NCBI RefSeq assembly: GCF_000758605.1
Contig: NZ_CP009282.1
Coordinates: forward strand, 4,464,001-4,528,000
From: Paenibacillus sp. FSL R5-0912
Lineage (GTDB): Bacteria > Bacillota > Bacilli > Paenibacillales > Paenibacillaceae
Direction: 5' to 3'
DNA length: 64,000 bases
The notes under the pieces are model-generated. The model saw nothing but the letters and a program-made list of their open reading frames with translations, was not told the DNA's origin and did not search any database. The translations under genes and the position numbers were made by a program. Shown here in pieces: positions 41,482 to 50,059 of the stretch. Each line of letters begins with the position of its first letter. Positions within the stretch are counted from its first letter, which is position 1.

Positions 41482-42724
41482 GATCATCTCTCCTAACATT
41501 GGCTATCGCTTTATCTGTTGAGCCTACCATAGCCAGAGACAACGGCTGTGCGAACATAAAATCCAGCAGCGCATTGATATCCTCCATGGTCACGGCCCCT
41601 ATTTTGGCAATCATCTCATCGAGGGTATCCTGCCTGCCGAGCATCAGCTCATTTTTGCCCATCCGGTTCATCCGGCTGCTGGTGCTTTCCAGACTCAGGA
41701 TCAGACTGCCTTTCAGCTGCTCCTTGCCTTTGCGGAGTTCATCCTCACTCAGGCCGTTCACAGCAAGATCGTGCAGCATTTCTTTGATCAGCTCGGTAAC
41801 CTCTTTGGTCTGCTTCGGCGCTGTGCCGGCATATACGGTGAACAAGCCACTGTCGGCCTGGGCACTATGATACGAAAATACTGAGTACGCCAGACCGCGC
41901 TTCTCACGGATTTCCTGGAACAGCCGCGAGCTCATTCCGCCGCCAAAGGCATTGTTCAGCAGAGCCATAGGATACTGCAGCGGGCCGCCGCTCTTCACAC
42001 CGGGCAAGGAAATGCAGATGTGATTCTGCTCTGTTTTCTTCTTGTGGAAGACCAGCTCCCCCTGATAATCCGGTTCAGTCAGCGAAGGCGATTCACCGTG
42101 GTTCGCGAACGAGCCAAAATGCTGCTCCAGCAGTTCAATCAGCCCGTCATTAATATTTCCGGCTACGCTGATTACCGTATTCTCGATCGTATACTGCTCT
42201 TTCATGTATGCACGCAGGTCATCCGGCGTCATTTCCAGCAGACGTTCCTTGAGTCCGAGTATCGTGTAAGCCAGCGGGTGTTCGCCGTATGCAGCTGCAC
42301 ACATCAGCTCATGGACCAGATCATCCGGCGTATCCTCGCACATGGAGATTTCCTCCAGAATGACATTCTTCTCTTTAGCCAGCTCCTCGGCATCCATCCG
42401 TGAACGGAAAAACATATCCGCCAGCACATCCACAGCAATCGGCAGATGCTCATCCAGCACTTTGGCATAATAGCATGTATATTCCTTCGAGGTAAACGCG
42501 TTGACATTACCGCCAATCGCATCAAACTGTTCGGCGATCTCCTTCGCGCTGTACCGGTCAGTTCCCTTGAAGAGCATATGCTCGATGAAATGAGAAATCC
42601 CGTTGTTCAGCGGGTTCTCATTGCGTGAGCCCGTCTTGACCCAGATTCCGAAGGATACGGATCTTCCGGTAGGGATCTTCTCGGTAACCACCCGAAGTCC
42701 GTTCGATAATAATATTTTGTCCAA
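41459..42724 (-). CDS. mlpA: M16-family zinc protease (MlpA/YmxG)
   Basis: 421 residues of the processing-peptidase type with HFIEH at 45-49 (zinc and catalytic Glu) and a later Glu in the ENTVISVAGN region; the second half holds the typical RxxY segment (REKRGLAYSVFSYHS). B. subtilis MlpA is a negative regulator of secreted protease expression. Start TTG 42724 (LDKILLSNGLRV) after AGGAGG; the ATG form at 42889 reaches back past ylxY's end. Between ylxY and dut on the same strand. Confidence 0.94.
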   Translation of the reverse strand: MDKILLSNGLRVVTEKIPTGRSVSFGIWVKTGSRNENPLNNGISHFIEHMLFKGTDRYSAKEIAEQFDAIGGNVNAFTSKEYTCYYAKVLDEHLPIAVDVLADMFFRSRMDAEELAKEKNVILEEISMCEDTPDDLVHELMCAAAYGEHPLAYTILGLKERLLEMTPDDLRAYMKEQYTIENTVISVAGNINDGLIELLEQHFGSFANHGESPSLTEPDYQGELVFHKKKTEQNHICISLPGVKSGGPLQYPMALLNNAFGGGMSSRLFQEIREKRGLAYSVFSYHSAQADSGLFTVYAGTAPKQTKEVTELIKEMLHDLAVNGLSEDELRKGKEQLKGSLILSLESTSSRMNRMGKNELMLGRQDTLDEMIAKIGAVTMEDINALLDFMFAQPLSLAMVGSTDKAIANVRRDDLVLLRSN

Positions 42725-42803
42725 TGTAAAATCCTCCTGGCACAGCCCCTGTATCTGTCTGTATTTATTATTCGCGCCTCTTATCCTATCAGAAATAGTC
42801 TGT

Positions 42804-43790
42804 TCACTCAACTTCCGGAGGTGTAATACGCTCTGTTGAGAGTGTCTGACTGACGGTTCCCAGCTGCAAGCCCTTGGCTCTAATCCCACGGATCATTCCC
42901 CTCAGCGCCTGGGAAGAGGAGTCTGTAGGATGCATCAGTACCAGGGTTCCGGGCTCCGCTTTGCTGCTGATCTTGGCAATAACCGAATCCGGAGAAGGAT
43001 GGCGCCAATCGACTGTATCCAGCGTCCATAATACCGTTTTTAGTCCCAGTGAGGCTGCAATCTCCACCGTCTGCTGATTAAAATCTCCTGAAGGCGGAGC
43101 AAACCATTGGTTGGTTACCCCCAGGGTATTCTTCAGCAGCTTCTGTGTCTTCTCAATCTCGGCCGTTGCACGCGCGCGGCTGAGTGTACTCATGTTGGGA
43201 TGTGTGTAGGCATGGTTCTCTACTTCATGTCCCCGCTTCAGCATTTCGGCGGCAAGCTCCTTGTTATGACTAAGCCAGCTTCCATCCAGAAAAAAGGTCA
43301 CCTTGACCTTCTCCTCGTCCAGAATATCCAGCATCGGCACAATATACTCGTTCCCCCACGCCACATTAATCATCAGCGACACCATCGGCTTGGCCGGATT
43401 GCCCCGGTAGATCGGCTGCGCCCCCAGATCACTCAGCGATACCTTCGGCTCTGTCTGGCGGTACACCAGTTTGAGGCTGTCCGCCGGGCCCCGCAAAAGC
43501 GCGTTCCGGTAGGTTGCCTCCACATCCACTTCAAGTCCATTGTACCCCGGTATGGCTTTCCATACCCGGTCAACGACAGCATCGACAGGCTGCGCATTCA
43601 GCTCCGCTGCCTTGCCGGCAATCTGGGCGCGCAATTCATCGTTGGTTTGCTTTGGCGCATAGCTCATCACGGCCGTATCGGCCTGCGGCTTAAGCCCGGC
43701 GATCATCTCTTTGACCGGCCCATTCGTGCTGCCAATCCCGATTACTACTGCAATGCAGGCCAGCACAAGCGCTGCTTTGTCCGTCTTCAT
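42804..43790 (-). CDS. ylxY: YlxY-type polysaccharide deacetylase-like protein
   Basis: 328 residues. N-terminal signal/anchor (AALVLACIAVVIGIGS, about 6-21), a spacer domain, and a NodB-like domain from about 145. The metal pair HAYTHP is present, but motif 1 (TFDDG in active enzymes) reads INVAWGNEY, as in B. subtilis YlxY, so deacetylase activity is doubtful. It lies outside the membrane and has a sporulation-linked genomic place next to mlpA. Start ATG 43790 after GGGGAGG. Confidence 0.9.
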   Translation of the reverse strand: MKTDKAALVLACIAVVIGIGSTNGPVKEMIAGLKPQADTAVMSYAPKQTNDELRAQIAGKAAELNAQPVDAVVDRVWKAIPGYNGLEVDVEATYRNALLRGPADSLKLVYRQTEPKVSLSDLGAQPIYRGNPAKPMVSLMINVAWGNEYIVPMLDILDEEKVKVTFFLDGSWLSHNKELAAEMLKRGHEVENHAYTHPNMSTLSRARATAEIEKTQKLLKNTLGVTNQWFAPPSGDFNQQTVEIAASLGLKTVLWTLDTVDWRHPSPDSVIAKISSKAEPGTLVLMHPTDSSSQALRGMIRGIRAKGLQLGTVSQTLSTERITPPEVE

Positions 43791-43965
43791 GACGTCTTTC
43801 CTCCCCGGCAGAAACGGTCTGATCCATCCCGGCACAAGGGTAGAAGTGCAGGGACGCTTTGTCCCAGCCTATGTATGAAAAGGGCCGAATATGCATAACG
43901 CAAAGAGTGCAGCCCACTGCCATATACTATCCGCACCTGAGTACTGTCGGTTCATTGCTAGAAAA

Positions 43966-43997
43966 AAAGAGCCAGAACGGTACTGCTTCTGTCTCTT
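43966..43997 (-). terminator. terminator of pnp
   Basis: AAAGAGCCAGAA (43966-43977) pairs with TTCTGTCTCTT (43987-43997) with one mismatch and is followed on the minus strand by seven T; 49 bp past the pnp stop. Confidence 0.85.
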
Positions 43998-44045
43998 CTT
44001 CATTCATTTAATTAGATTTCCGGAAAACCGCAGGCGAGGTTATCC

Positions 44046-46148
44046 TTACGCCTTCGCTCCGCTTTCCGAAGTCAGCACAGCTTTGCGCGACAGATTGACG
44101 CGGCCCTGCTGGTCGATTTCGGTTACCTTTACGGTAATGGTATCGCCGATGGCAACAACATCTTCCACTTTAGCTACACGTTCTGTAGACAGCTGGGAAA
44201 TATGCACGAGGCCGTCTTTACCAGGAATCAGTTCAACGAATGCGCCGAACTTCTCAATACGTCTAACAGTACCGACATAGATCTCGCCGACCTGTACTTC
44301 ACGCACAATGCCTTCGATAATGCCGCGGGCCTTCTGAATCATCTCTTCGTTGGAGGACCCAATGAAGACACGGCCATCTTGTTCGATGTCGATCTTTACG
44401 CCGGTTTCTTCAATGATTTTGTTAATGATCTTACCGCCAGCACCGATAACATCGCGGATTTTGTCCGGATTGATGTTGATGATAATGATTTTTGGAGCAT
44501 ATTTGGACAGGCTTGTTCTTGGCGCAGAGATTGCTTCATTCATTTTACCTAAGATGAACATACGTCCTTCTTTGGCCTGCTGGAGCGCATCCTGCAGAAT
44601 TTTACGGTCGATGCCGTCGATTTTGATATCCATCTGAATCGCCGTTACGCCTTCTGCTGTTCCCGCTACCTTAAAGTCCATATCGCCGAGGTGATCTTCC
44701 ATACCCTGAATATCTGTCAGGATGGAGACATGTTCTCCGTCTTTGATCAGACCCATTGCGACACCGGCTACCGGCGCCTTGATGGGCACCCCTGCATCCA
44801 TCATCGCCAGGATACTGGCACAGATACTCGCCTGGGAAGTCGAACCATTGGATTCAATGGCTTCCGATACGAGACGGATGGTGTACGGGAATTCAGTTTC
44901 ACTCGGAATCACTTTGGACAATGCGCGTTCACCCAGTGCACCGTGGCCGATTTCGCGGCGTCCCGGTGCTCTCAGCGGCCGGGCTTCCCCTACGCTGAAC
45001 GGAGGGAAGTTGTAATGATGCATAAAGCGTTTGGTTTCAGCCGGATCGATTCCGTCAAGAATCTGTACATCCCCCAGCGCACCCAGTGTACAAACGCTAA
45101 GGATCTGTGTTTGTCCGCGTGTGAACAGACCAGAACCGTGTGTACGCGGCAGCAGCGCTGTATCGCATTCAATCGGACGAATCTCATCCAGCTTACGGCC
45201 ATCTGGACGTACCTTATCATGCGTGATCAGACGTCTTACTTCGTCCTTCACGATATCATGCAGCACTTCCTTAACATCTTTAAGAAGCTCTGGTGACTCT
45301 ATGTATTTCTCTGCGAAATACTCCACCGTTTCATTATTAACCAGATCGATAGCATCCTGACGGGCATGCTTCTCGGCAATCTTCACGGCGTCAACCAGAC
45401 GGCTCTCCGCATAGGCACGAACCTGTGCGTTCACATCAGCGTTAACCGCATGCAGCTTCACAGCCATCTTTTCTTTGCCGGCAACGGCTACGAGCTGCTC
45501 GATTACAGCTACGATCTTGCGGACTTCATCATGTCCGAACATGATCGCTTCAAGCATTACATCTTCAGTGACTTCATTGGCTTCAGCTTCCACCATCATG
45601 ATAGCGTCCTTAGTACCGGCTACAACGACATAGATATCGCTGATTGCCTGCTGGGCTACATCAGGGTTGATGATGAATTCACCATTAATACGGCCTACAG
45701 CTACGCCCCCGATTGGACCGTTGAAAGGCACATCGGAAATACTCAGAGCAGCAGAAGTACCGATCATAGCTGCAATATCAGGCGCACAGTCCTGATCCAC
45801 GCTCATAACCAGGTTCAATACTTGTACGTCATTGCGGAATCCTTCCGGGAACAATGGTCGAATCGGACGGTCGGTCAGACGGCTCGACAGGATCGCCTTT
45901 TCACTTGGACGTCCTTCACGCTTGATGAATCCGCCCGGGATTTTACCCACCGCGTACAATCTTTCTTCATAGTTCACCGTAAGCGGGAAGAAATCCAGAT
46001 CTTTAGGCTCACTGGATGCTGTAACCGTACACAATACTGAAGTATCTCCGTAACGCACCATAACGGCTGCGTTCGCTTGTTTGGCCAGACGGCCTGTTTC
46101 CAGCACAAGGCGTCTTCCGCCCAGCTGCATTTCCACACGTTGTTCCAT
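44046..46148 (-). CDS. pnp: polynucleotide phosphorylase
   Basis: 700-residue 3'-5' phosphorolytic exoribonuclease. Two RNase PH domains (about 1-230 and 310-540; GGFIKREGRPSEKAILSSRLTDRPIRP and LPRTHGSGLFTRGQTQ), an all-alpha linker, a KH domain with VIGAGGKIINKIIEETGVKI (about 560), and an S1 domain (EIYVGTVRRIEKFGAFVEL, about 625-690). Start ATG 46148 after AAGGAGGGG. It follows rpsO, beyond two strong hairpins, as in many bacteria. Confidence 0.99.
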   Translation of the reverse strand: MEQRVEMQLGGRRLVLETGRLAKQANAAVMVRYGDTSVLCTVTASSEPKDLDFFPLTVNYEERLYAVGKIPGGFIKREGRPSEKAILSSRLTDRPIRPLFPEGFRNDVQVLNLVMSVDQDCAPDIAAMIGTSAALSISDVPFNGPIGGVAVGRINGEFIINPDVAQQAISDIYVVVAGTKDAIMMVEAEANEVTEDVMLEAIMFGHDEVRKIVAVIEQLVAVAGKEKMAVKLHAVNADVNAQVRAYAESRLVDAVKIAEKHARQDAIDLVNNETVEYFAEKYIESPELLKDVKEVLHDIVKDEVRRLITHDKVRPDGRKLDEIRPIECDTALLPRTHGSGLFTRGQTQILSVCTLGALGDVQILDGIDPAETKRFMHHYNFPPFSVGEARPLRAPGRREIGHGALGERALSKVIPSETEFPYTIRLVSEAIESNGSTSQASICASILAMMDAGVPIKAPVAGVAMGLIKDGEHVSILTDIQGMEDHLGDMDFKVAGTAEGVTAIQMDIKIDGIDRKILQDALQQAKEGRMFILGKMNEAISAPRTSLSKYAPKIIIININPDKIRDVIGAGGKIINKIIEETGVKIDIEQDGRVFIGSSNEEMIQKARGIIEGIVREVQVGEIYVGTVRRIEKFGAFVELIPGKDGLVHISQLSTERVAKVEDVVAIGDTITVKVTEIDQQGRVNLSRKAVLTSESGAKA

Positions 46149-46194
46149 AAAACCCCTCCTTGAATGATAGTAATTTGTTCTGTATGTTCTACAA

Positions 46195-46238
46195 GCAAAA
46201 ACGGCTTGTCCTCCATGAGGTGATCTAGCCGTTTTTGC
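46195..46238. terminator. hairpin between rpsO and pnp
   Basis: GCAAAAACGGCT (46195-46206) pairs with AGCCGTTTTTGC (46227-46238), twelve perfect pairs, with an inner CCTC/GAGG stem. It lies 47 bp upstream of pnp, so it could be a second rpsO terminator or a target for RNase processing of the pnp message. Confidence 0.75.
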
Positions 46239-46286
46239 GAATAATATCCACTTATCTACTGTAAAAGTTTACCCTAAATTTTCAAA

Positions 46287-46349
46287 AAGCAACCCGGCTG
46301 TCCCGCTGTCGCTCGTAAGAAGGACATACGGTATACAACCAGGCTGCTT
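46287..46349 (-). terminator. terminator of rpsO
   Basis: On the plus strand AAGCAACCCGGCTGT (46287-46301) faces ACAACCAGGCTGCTT (46335-46349). In the minus-strand RNA all 15 positions pair, counting G-U, and a T-run follows. It starts 21 bp past the rpsO stop. Confidence 0.8.
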
Positions 46350-46370
46350 TAGGGCTCTACTTATGGAAAA

Positions 46371-46640
46371 TTAACGACGCAATCCCAGTTTTTCGATCAG
46401 GGCGCTGTAACGTCTGATGTCTTTGTTCTTCAAATACGCCAGCAGTTTACGACGTTGTCCAACCATCTTCAGCAGTCCGCGACGGGAATGATGATCCTTC
46501 TTGTGCGTGCGCAAGTGGTCAGTCAAATTAACGATGTTCTCCGTAAGGATAGCAACTTGCACCTCAGGGGATCCAGTATCGGATTCGTGAGTTTTGTGCT
46601 CGTCGATCAATTGGTGTTTACGTTCTTGAGTCAATGCCAT
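46371..46640 (-). CDS. rpsO: 30S ribosomal protein S15
   Basis: 89 residues, the standard size. Binds 16S rRNA helices 20-22 early in assembly. Clear family sequence: LTQERKHQLIDEHKTHESDTGSPEVQVA, then HLRTHKKDHHSRRGLLKMVG. Start ATG 46640 after AAGGAGGTGA. It has its own promoter and a short structured leader, and stands between ribF and pnp as in Bacillus. Confidence 0.99.
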   Translation of the reverse strand: MALTQERKHQLIDEHKTHESDTGSPEVQVAILTENIVNLTDHLRTHKKDHHSRRGLLKMVGQRRKLLAYLKNKDIRRYSALIEKLGLRR

Positions 46641-46678
46641 CCTGTTCACCTCCTTCATTATAATCGCCAGTAGCCTCG

Positions 46679-46691
46679 TCACCGTCGGTGA
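46679..46691 (-). promoter_or_regulatory. hairpin in the rpsO leader (possible S15 autoregulation)
   Basis: TCACCG-T-CGGTGA, perfect six-base arms, 38 bp upstream of the start. S15 represses its own mRNA through leader structure in several bacteria, each with a different fold; this hairpin is a candidate part of such a site. Confidence 0.4.
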
Positions 46692-46743
46692 GAACAAGCA
46701 ACCAAGCTAAGGTTATGCTGCTGTCATTCCAGCAACGTTAATC

Positions 46744-46772
46744 AGTATAGCACCTACAAAGACAAAAGTAAA
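46744..46772 (-). promoter_or_regulatory. sigma-A promoter of rpsO
   Basis: Minus strand: TTTACT (46767-46772), 17-bp spacer, TATACT (46744-46749), in the gap after ribF. The resulting leader is about 95 nt. Confidence 0.6.
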
Positions 46773-46790
46773 CGGCATGTCCGGGAAAGA

Positions 46791-47738
46791 TTAGGAATGA
46801 TATCCCAGAAGCCCTTTGGCTGTCTCGGCATCTGCGCCGATCTGGGCGATTAAGGCCTGGATGGACTCAAACTTGCGTTCAGAACGGATAAAGGATACCA
46901 GTTCTACCTTAAGCTCCTGCCCGTAAATATCTCCCGCGAAATCAAACAGATGCACTTCAAAGCTTGGAGCAATCATCCCGTCATGAAACGTAGGCTTCAC
47001 GCCGACATTCATCACACCGTACAATACTTCTTCCTTGTAAAATACCTTGACGGCGTACACGCCTCTGGCCGGAATGACATAGCGGTCATCAAGCTGCAGG
47101 TTTGCTGTTGGAAACCCGATGGTCCTGCCCCGCTTCTCTCCATGACCCACAATTCCTCGCAGGTGATAACAACGTCCAAACCAGGCATTGGCTTTATCCA
47201 GTTCCCCGTTCAGCAGGCTCTTGCGGATGCCGGAGCTGCTGACCTTCTCTCCTTCGAGAAGAAACGGGGAGACCGTTTCTACATTCATAACACCCTGCCC
47301 CAGCTCCCGAAGTGTGTCTGTATCGCCTTCGCCCTTGTAGCCGAAGCGGAAGTCGAAACCGACTACGGCGGTAACAATCTGCAGCGGCAGCAGCATTACA
47401 GAGACAAAGTCCACCGGGCTAACCCGGGAGAGTTCTTCATTAAATGCAATAATATATAAAATATCAACGCCCATCCCGGCAAGCAGCTCCTGCTTGTCCC
47501 GGGATGGTGTCAAATATCCTTCATAGTCACCTTTACCCATAACATCCTTAGGATGGGGATAAAAGGTCATGACAGCTGCAGGTACACCTGCCTGGCGGGC
47601 AAGAGCTACAGCAGATGTTATGACGCTGGCATGTCCGCGGTGCAGTCCGTCGAACTGCCCCAGGGCAACTACTTGAGGCTGCGCCCACTCTGCTGCCGTC
47701 TCCGGCAACATAGGATAGCTTAAGGTTACGGTTCTCAC
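46791..47738 (-). CDS. ribF: bifunctional riboflavin kinase / FAD synthetase
   Basis: 315 residues: N-terminal nucleotidyltransferase domain that makes FAD (VVALGQFDGLHRGHASVI near residue 25) and C-terminal flavokinase domain that makes FMN (GHGEKRGRTIGFPTANLQL, about 195). Start GTG 47738 (VRTVTLSYPM) after AGGTGA; the GTG at 47750 lies in that site. 36 bp after truB on the same strand, the last gene of the nusA-infB series before rpsO. Confidence 0.97.
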   Translation of the reverse strand: MRTVTLSYPMLPETAAEWAQPQVVALGQFDGLHRGHASVITSAVALARQAGVPAAVMTFYPHPKDVMGKGDYEGYLTPSRDKQELLAGMGVDILYIIAFNEELSRVSPVDFVSVMLLPLQIVTAVVGFDFRFGYKGEGDTDTLRELGQGVMNVETVSPFLLEGEKVSSSGIRKSLLNGELDKANAWFGRCYHLRGIVGHGEKRGRTIGFPTANLQLDDRYVIPARGVYAVKVFYKEEVLYGVMNVGVKPTFHDGMIAPSFEVHLFDFAGDIYGQELKVELVSFIRSERKFESIQALIAQIGADAETAKGLLGYHS

Positions 47739-47774
47739 GCTGTTTCTCACCTACATTCACAAATAAATTAAAGT

Positions 47775-48689
47775 CTAAGCCTGTGCAAACACTTTAACAG
47801 GAGCAATCGCACCGGTGGCTTCTAAAGCATAGATGCCTAGAAACTCCCCTTGCAGATCATAGAGCCGGAAATCTCCGCTGCTCTTTACTTCAGGTGCCAC
47901 AACGCGTAGCGACAGACGTTGCCCTTGTAGGGCGGCCTTCTTCTTCTCCTCGGCTACCGTATGTTTGGGCAAATGCGAAATCGCCTCATCGGCGGCAATT
48001 AAATGTTCTTCCAGCGTACCTGCTTCCTTATATTCAGCAATTTGCTCCAGGGTCAGACAATGACTGGCAGATATCCCTGCCGACATGGTCCGCTCCAGCT
48101 TCACCATCACACCCGGTACTCCAAGCGCACGCCCGATATCCACGCATAGGGTACGGATGTACGTTCCTTTGGAGCATAATGCCCGGAACGTGATATCGGG
48201 ATAATTGCCGCTCCAGACCATACCCTGCATTTCAATCTCATAAATTTCCACTTCACGGCTCTTACGTTCCACCGTCTTGCCTTCTCTGGCCAGCTCGTAC
48301 AGACGCTTACCATCCACCTTCACTGCTGAATACATCGGGGGAACCTGTGAAATCACACCTTTGAAGGAATTCAGAACAGCCAGCACTTCAGCTTCCGTAA
48401 CTTGAACCTCTTCAACTGATTCCGTAATCGTCCCTGTTAAATCCTCTGTATCACTGGCAAATCCCAGCCGCAGCGTAGCAACATACTCCTTGGGAAGCTC
48501 CTGGATGTACTCAACCACCCGCGTGGCCCGTCCCAGACATAACGGCAGCACTCCGGTCACCTGGGGATCAAGTGTACCGGTATGTCCTATCCGCTTCATG
48601 CCGAGAATCCGCCGCGCCTTGGCCACAACATCATGTGAAGTGAACCCTGCCGGCTTATATACGGCCAGAACACCTGTAAGTTCACTCAT
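47775..48689 (-). CDS. truB: tRNA pseudouridine-55 synthase
   Basis: 304 residues. Makes pseudouridine 55 in the T-loop of tRNAs. The catalytic Asp lies in HTGTLDPQVTGVLPLCLG (about 36-53); GVISQVPPMYSAVKVDGKRLYELAREG and CSKGTYIRTLCVDIG follow. A C-terminal PUA-like domain ends the protein. Start ATG 48689 overlaps the nrnA stop by four bases. Confidence 0.98.
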   Translation of the reverse strand: MSELTGVLAVYKPAGFTSHDVVAKARRILGMKRIGHTGTLDPQVTGVLPLCLGRATRVVEYIQELPKEYVATLRLGFASDTEDLTGTITESVEEVQVTEAEVLAVLNSFKGVISQVPPMYSAVKVDGKRLYELAREGKTVERKSREVEIYEIEMQGMVWSGNYPDITFRALCSKGTYIRTLCVDIGRALGVPGVMVKLERTMSAGISASHCLTLEQIAEYKEAGTLEEHLIAADEAISHLPKHTVAEEKKKAALQGQRLSLRVVAPEVKSSGDFRLYDLQGEFLGIYALEATGAIAPVKVFAQA

Positions 48690-49666
48690 AAATGAAGTTT
48701 AACCTCCTCAAGCACCTTCGCTACCGCCTCTTCAAGACTTCCGTTAATGCGGGCTCCCGCTGCCCGCGTGTGCCCGCCGCCGCCGAAGACCTGCGCCAGC
48801 GCCGCGACATCGACCTTACCTGCTGAGCGCAGGCTGGCCTTCACCGCATGCTCATCGATTACCTTGAACAGAATGCCTACTTCAACCCCGCGGATATTAC
48901 GCGGATAATTGACAATCCCTTCAAGATCCTCGTTGGCCGCATCACAGTCCAGCATATCCTGAGGTGTAACGTACACCCAGGCAATATCCCCTTCAGGACT
49001 GAGCTGCAGTGTACTGAGTGCCCGGTTCAGCACTTTGACCTGCGGAAGAGTCATCTCTTCAAGCAGTGTCTCTGCCAGTTCAGGTCCATTCACGCCTAAT
49101 GCCAGCAGTTCGGATACAGCTGCCATCACTTTAGGCGAAGTGTTGTTATAGCGGAAACCGCCGGTATCTGTTAAGAGACCGGTATAAATGGCCGTGGCAA
49201 TATCGATATCCCATTCCACCTCAAACGTCTTCAGCAGGTCGAACAGAATCTCTGCTGTAGCTGCCGCATCCGGCTTGATGAGCGTTACGGCACCGTACCC
49301 ATTATTGGTGGGATGATGGTCTATGTTTACGATAAGTGCATCACTGGTGAAATGACGCTGGGTAAGTCCTACACGCTGAAAATCCGCACAGTCGACACAA
49401 ATGACGTTGCTGTACTGGCGCGGCAGTTGGCCTGCAGCAGACAGATTGACAATTTGATCGGCATGCCATAAATATTCCATACGCTGCGGAATCTGGCCCT
49501 CGTTCAGCATACAATATTTTTTGCCCAGACATGAGAGAAGCCAGCCCACCGCGAGGGTGGAGCTGACTGCATCTCCGTCCGGCTGAACATGCGACACTAC
49601 AAGATAATCGTCGTGTTCCAGCAGAAACTTACGGGTCTGCTGGAGACTTTGTTCATAGCTCTGCAT
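48686..49666 (-). CDS. nrnA: nanoRNase/pAp phosphatase NrnA (DHH family)
   Basis: 326 residues of the DHH/DHHA1 family. Metal motifs SHVQPDGDAVSS (about 26-37), CVDCADF, DHHPTNNGYG (DHH), and DTGGFRY; the C-terminal GGGHTRAAGARI binds substrate. It degrades RNA oligomers of a few nucleotides and dephosphorylates 3'-phosphoadenosine 5'-phosphate. Start ATG 49666 after AAAGGAG. Confidence 0.97.
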   Translation of the reverse strand: MQSYEQSLQQTRKFLLEHDDYLVVSHVQPDGDAVSSTLAVGWLLSCLGKKYCMLNEGQIPQRMEYLWHADQIVNLSAAGQLPRQYSNVICVDCADFQRVGLTQRHFTSDALIVNIDHHPTNNGYGAVTLIKPDAAATAEILFDLLKTFEVEWDIDIATAIYTGLLTDTGGFRYNNTSPKVMAAVSELLALGVNGPELAETLLEEMTLPQVKVLNRALSTLQLSPEGDIAWVYVTPQDMLDCDAANEDLEGIVNYPRNIRGVEVGILFKVIDEHAVKASLRSAGKVDVAALAQVFGGGGHTRAAGARINGSLEEAVAKVLEEVKLHL

Positions 49667-49693
49667 TCGCCGTCTCCTTTATGTTCCGTAGCT

Positions 49694-50041
49694 CTATTCG
49701 GTTTTGCCGATTTCTCCGAGCAGCTTCTCAATATGACTTCCGTAAGCAACGGATTCGTCAATCTTGAAGATCAGCTCAGGAGTGTGGCGCAGGCGGATTG
49801 CTTTGCCAAGCTCCGAGCGGAGAAAGCCGTTAGCTTTCTCAATCGCCTTGAGCGAGTCTGACTTCTGCTCCTCGTCCCCGAATACGCTCAGGTATACCTT
49901 GGCCTGTGACAAATCATTTGTCACATCTACGCCAGTTACAGTTACGAACCCGACGCGCGGGTCCTTCAGTCCACTTTGGATGAGCTGGCTCAGTTCTTTC
50001 TTAATCTGTTCGCCAACCCGTCCGGTTCTGATTTTAGACAT
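49694..50041 (-). CDS. rbfA: ribosome-binding factor A
   Basis: 115-residue KH-type factor for 16S rRNA maturation and cold adaptation. Family landmarks: RVGEQIKKELSQLIQSGLKDPRVGFVTVTGVDVTNDLSQAKVYLS, then RLRHTPELIFKIDESVAYG. Start ATG 50041 after GAAGAGGTG. Between infB and nrnA in the nusA-infB operon. Confidence 0.98.
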   Translation of the reverse strand: MSKIRTGRVGEQIKKELSQLIQSGLKDPRVGFVTVTGVDVTNDLSQAKVYLSVFGDEEQKSDSLKAIEKANGFLRSELGKAIRLRHTPELIFKIDESVAYGSHIEKLLGEIGKTE

Positions 50042-50059
50042 CTATATTCACCTCTTCGC

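Noticed and set aside
43840..43900. Sigma-E-like elements (GCATATT and CATACATA) upstream of ylxY
   Set aside because: The spacing is only about 10 bp, against 14-15 bp required, and the -10 has a mismatch.
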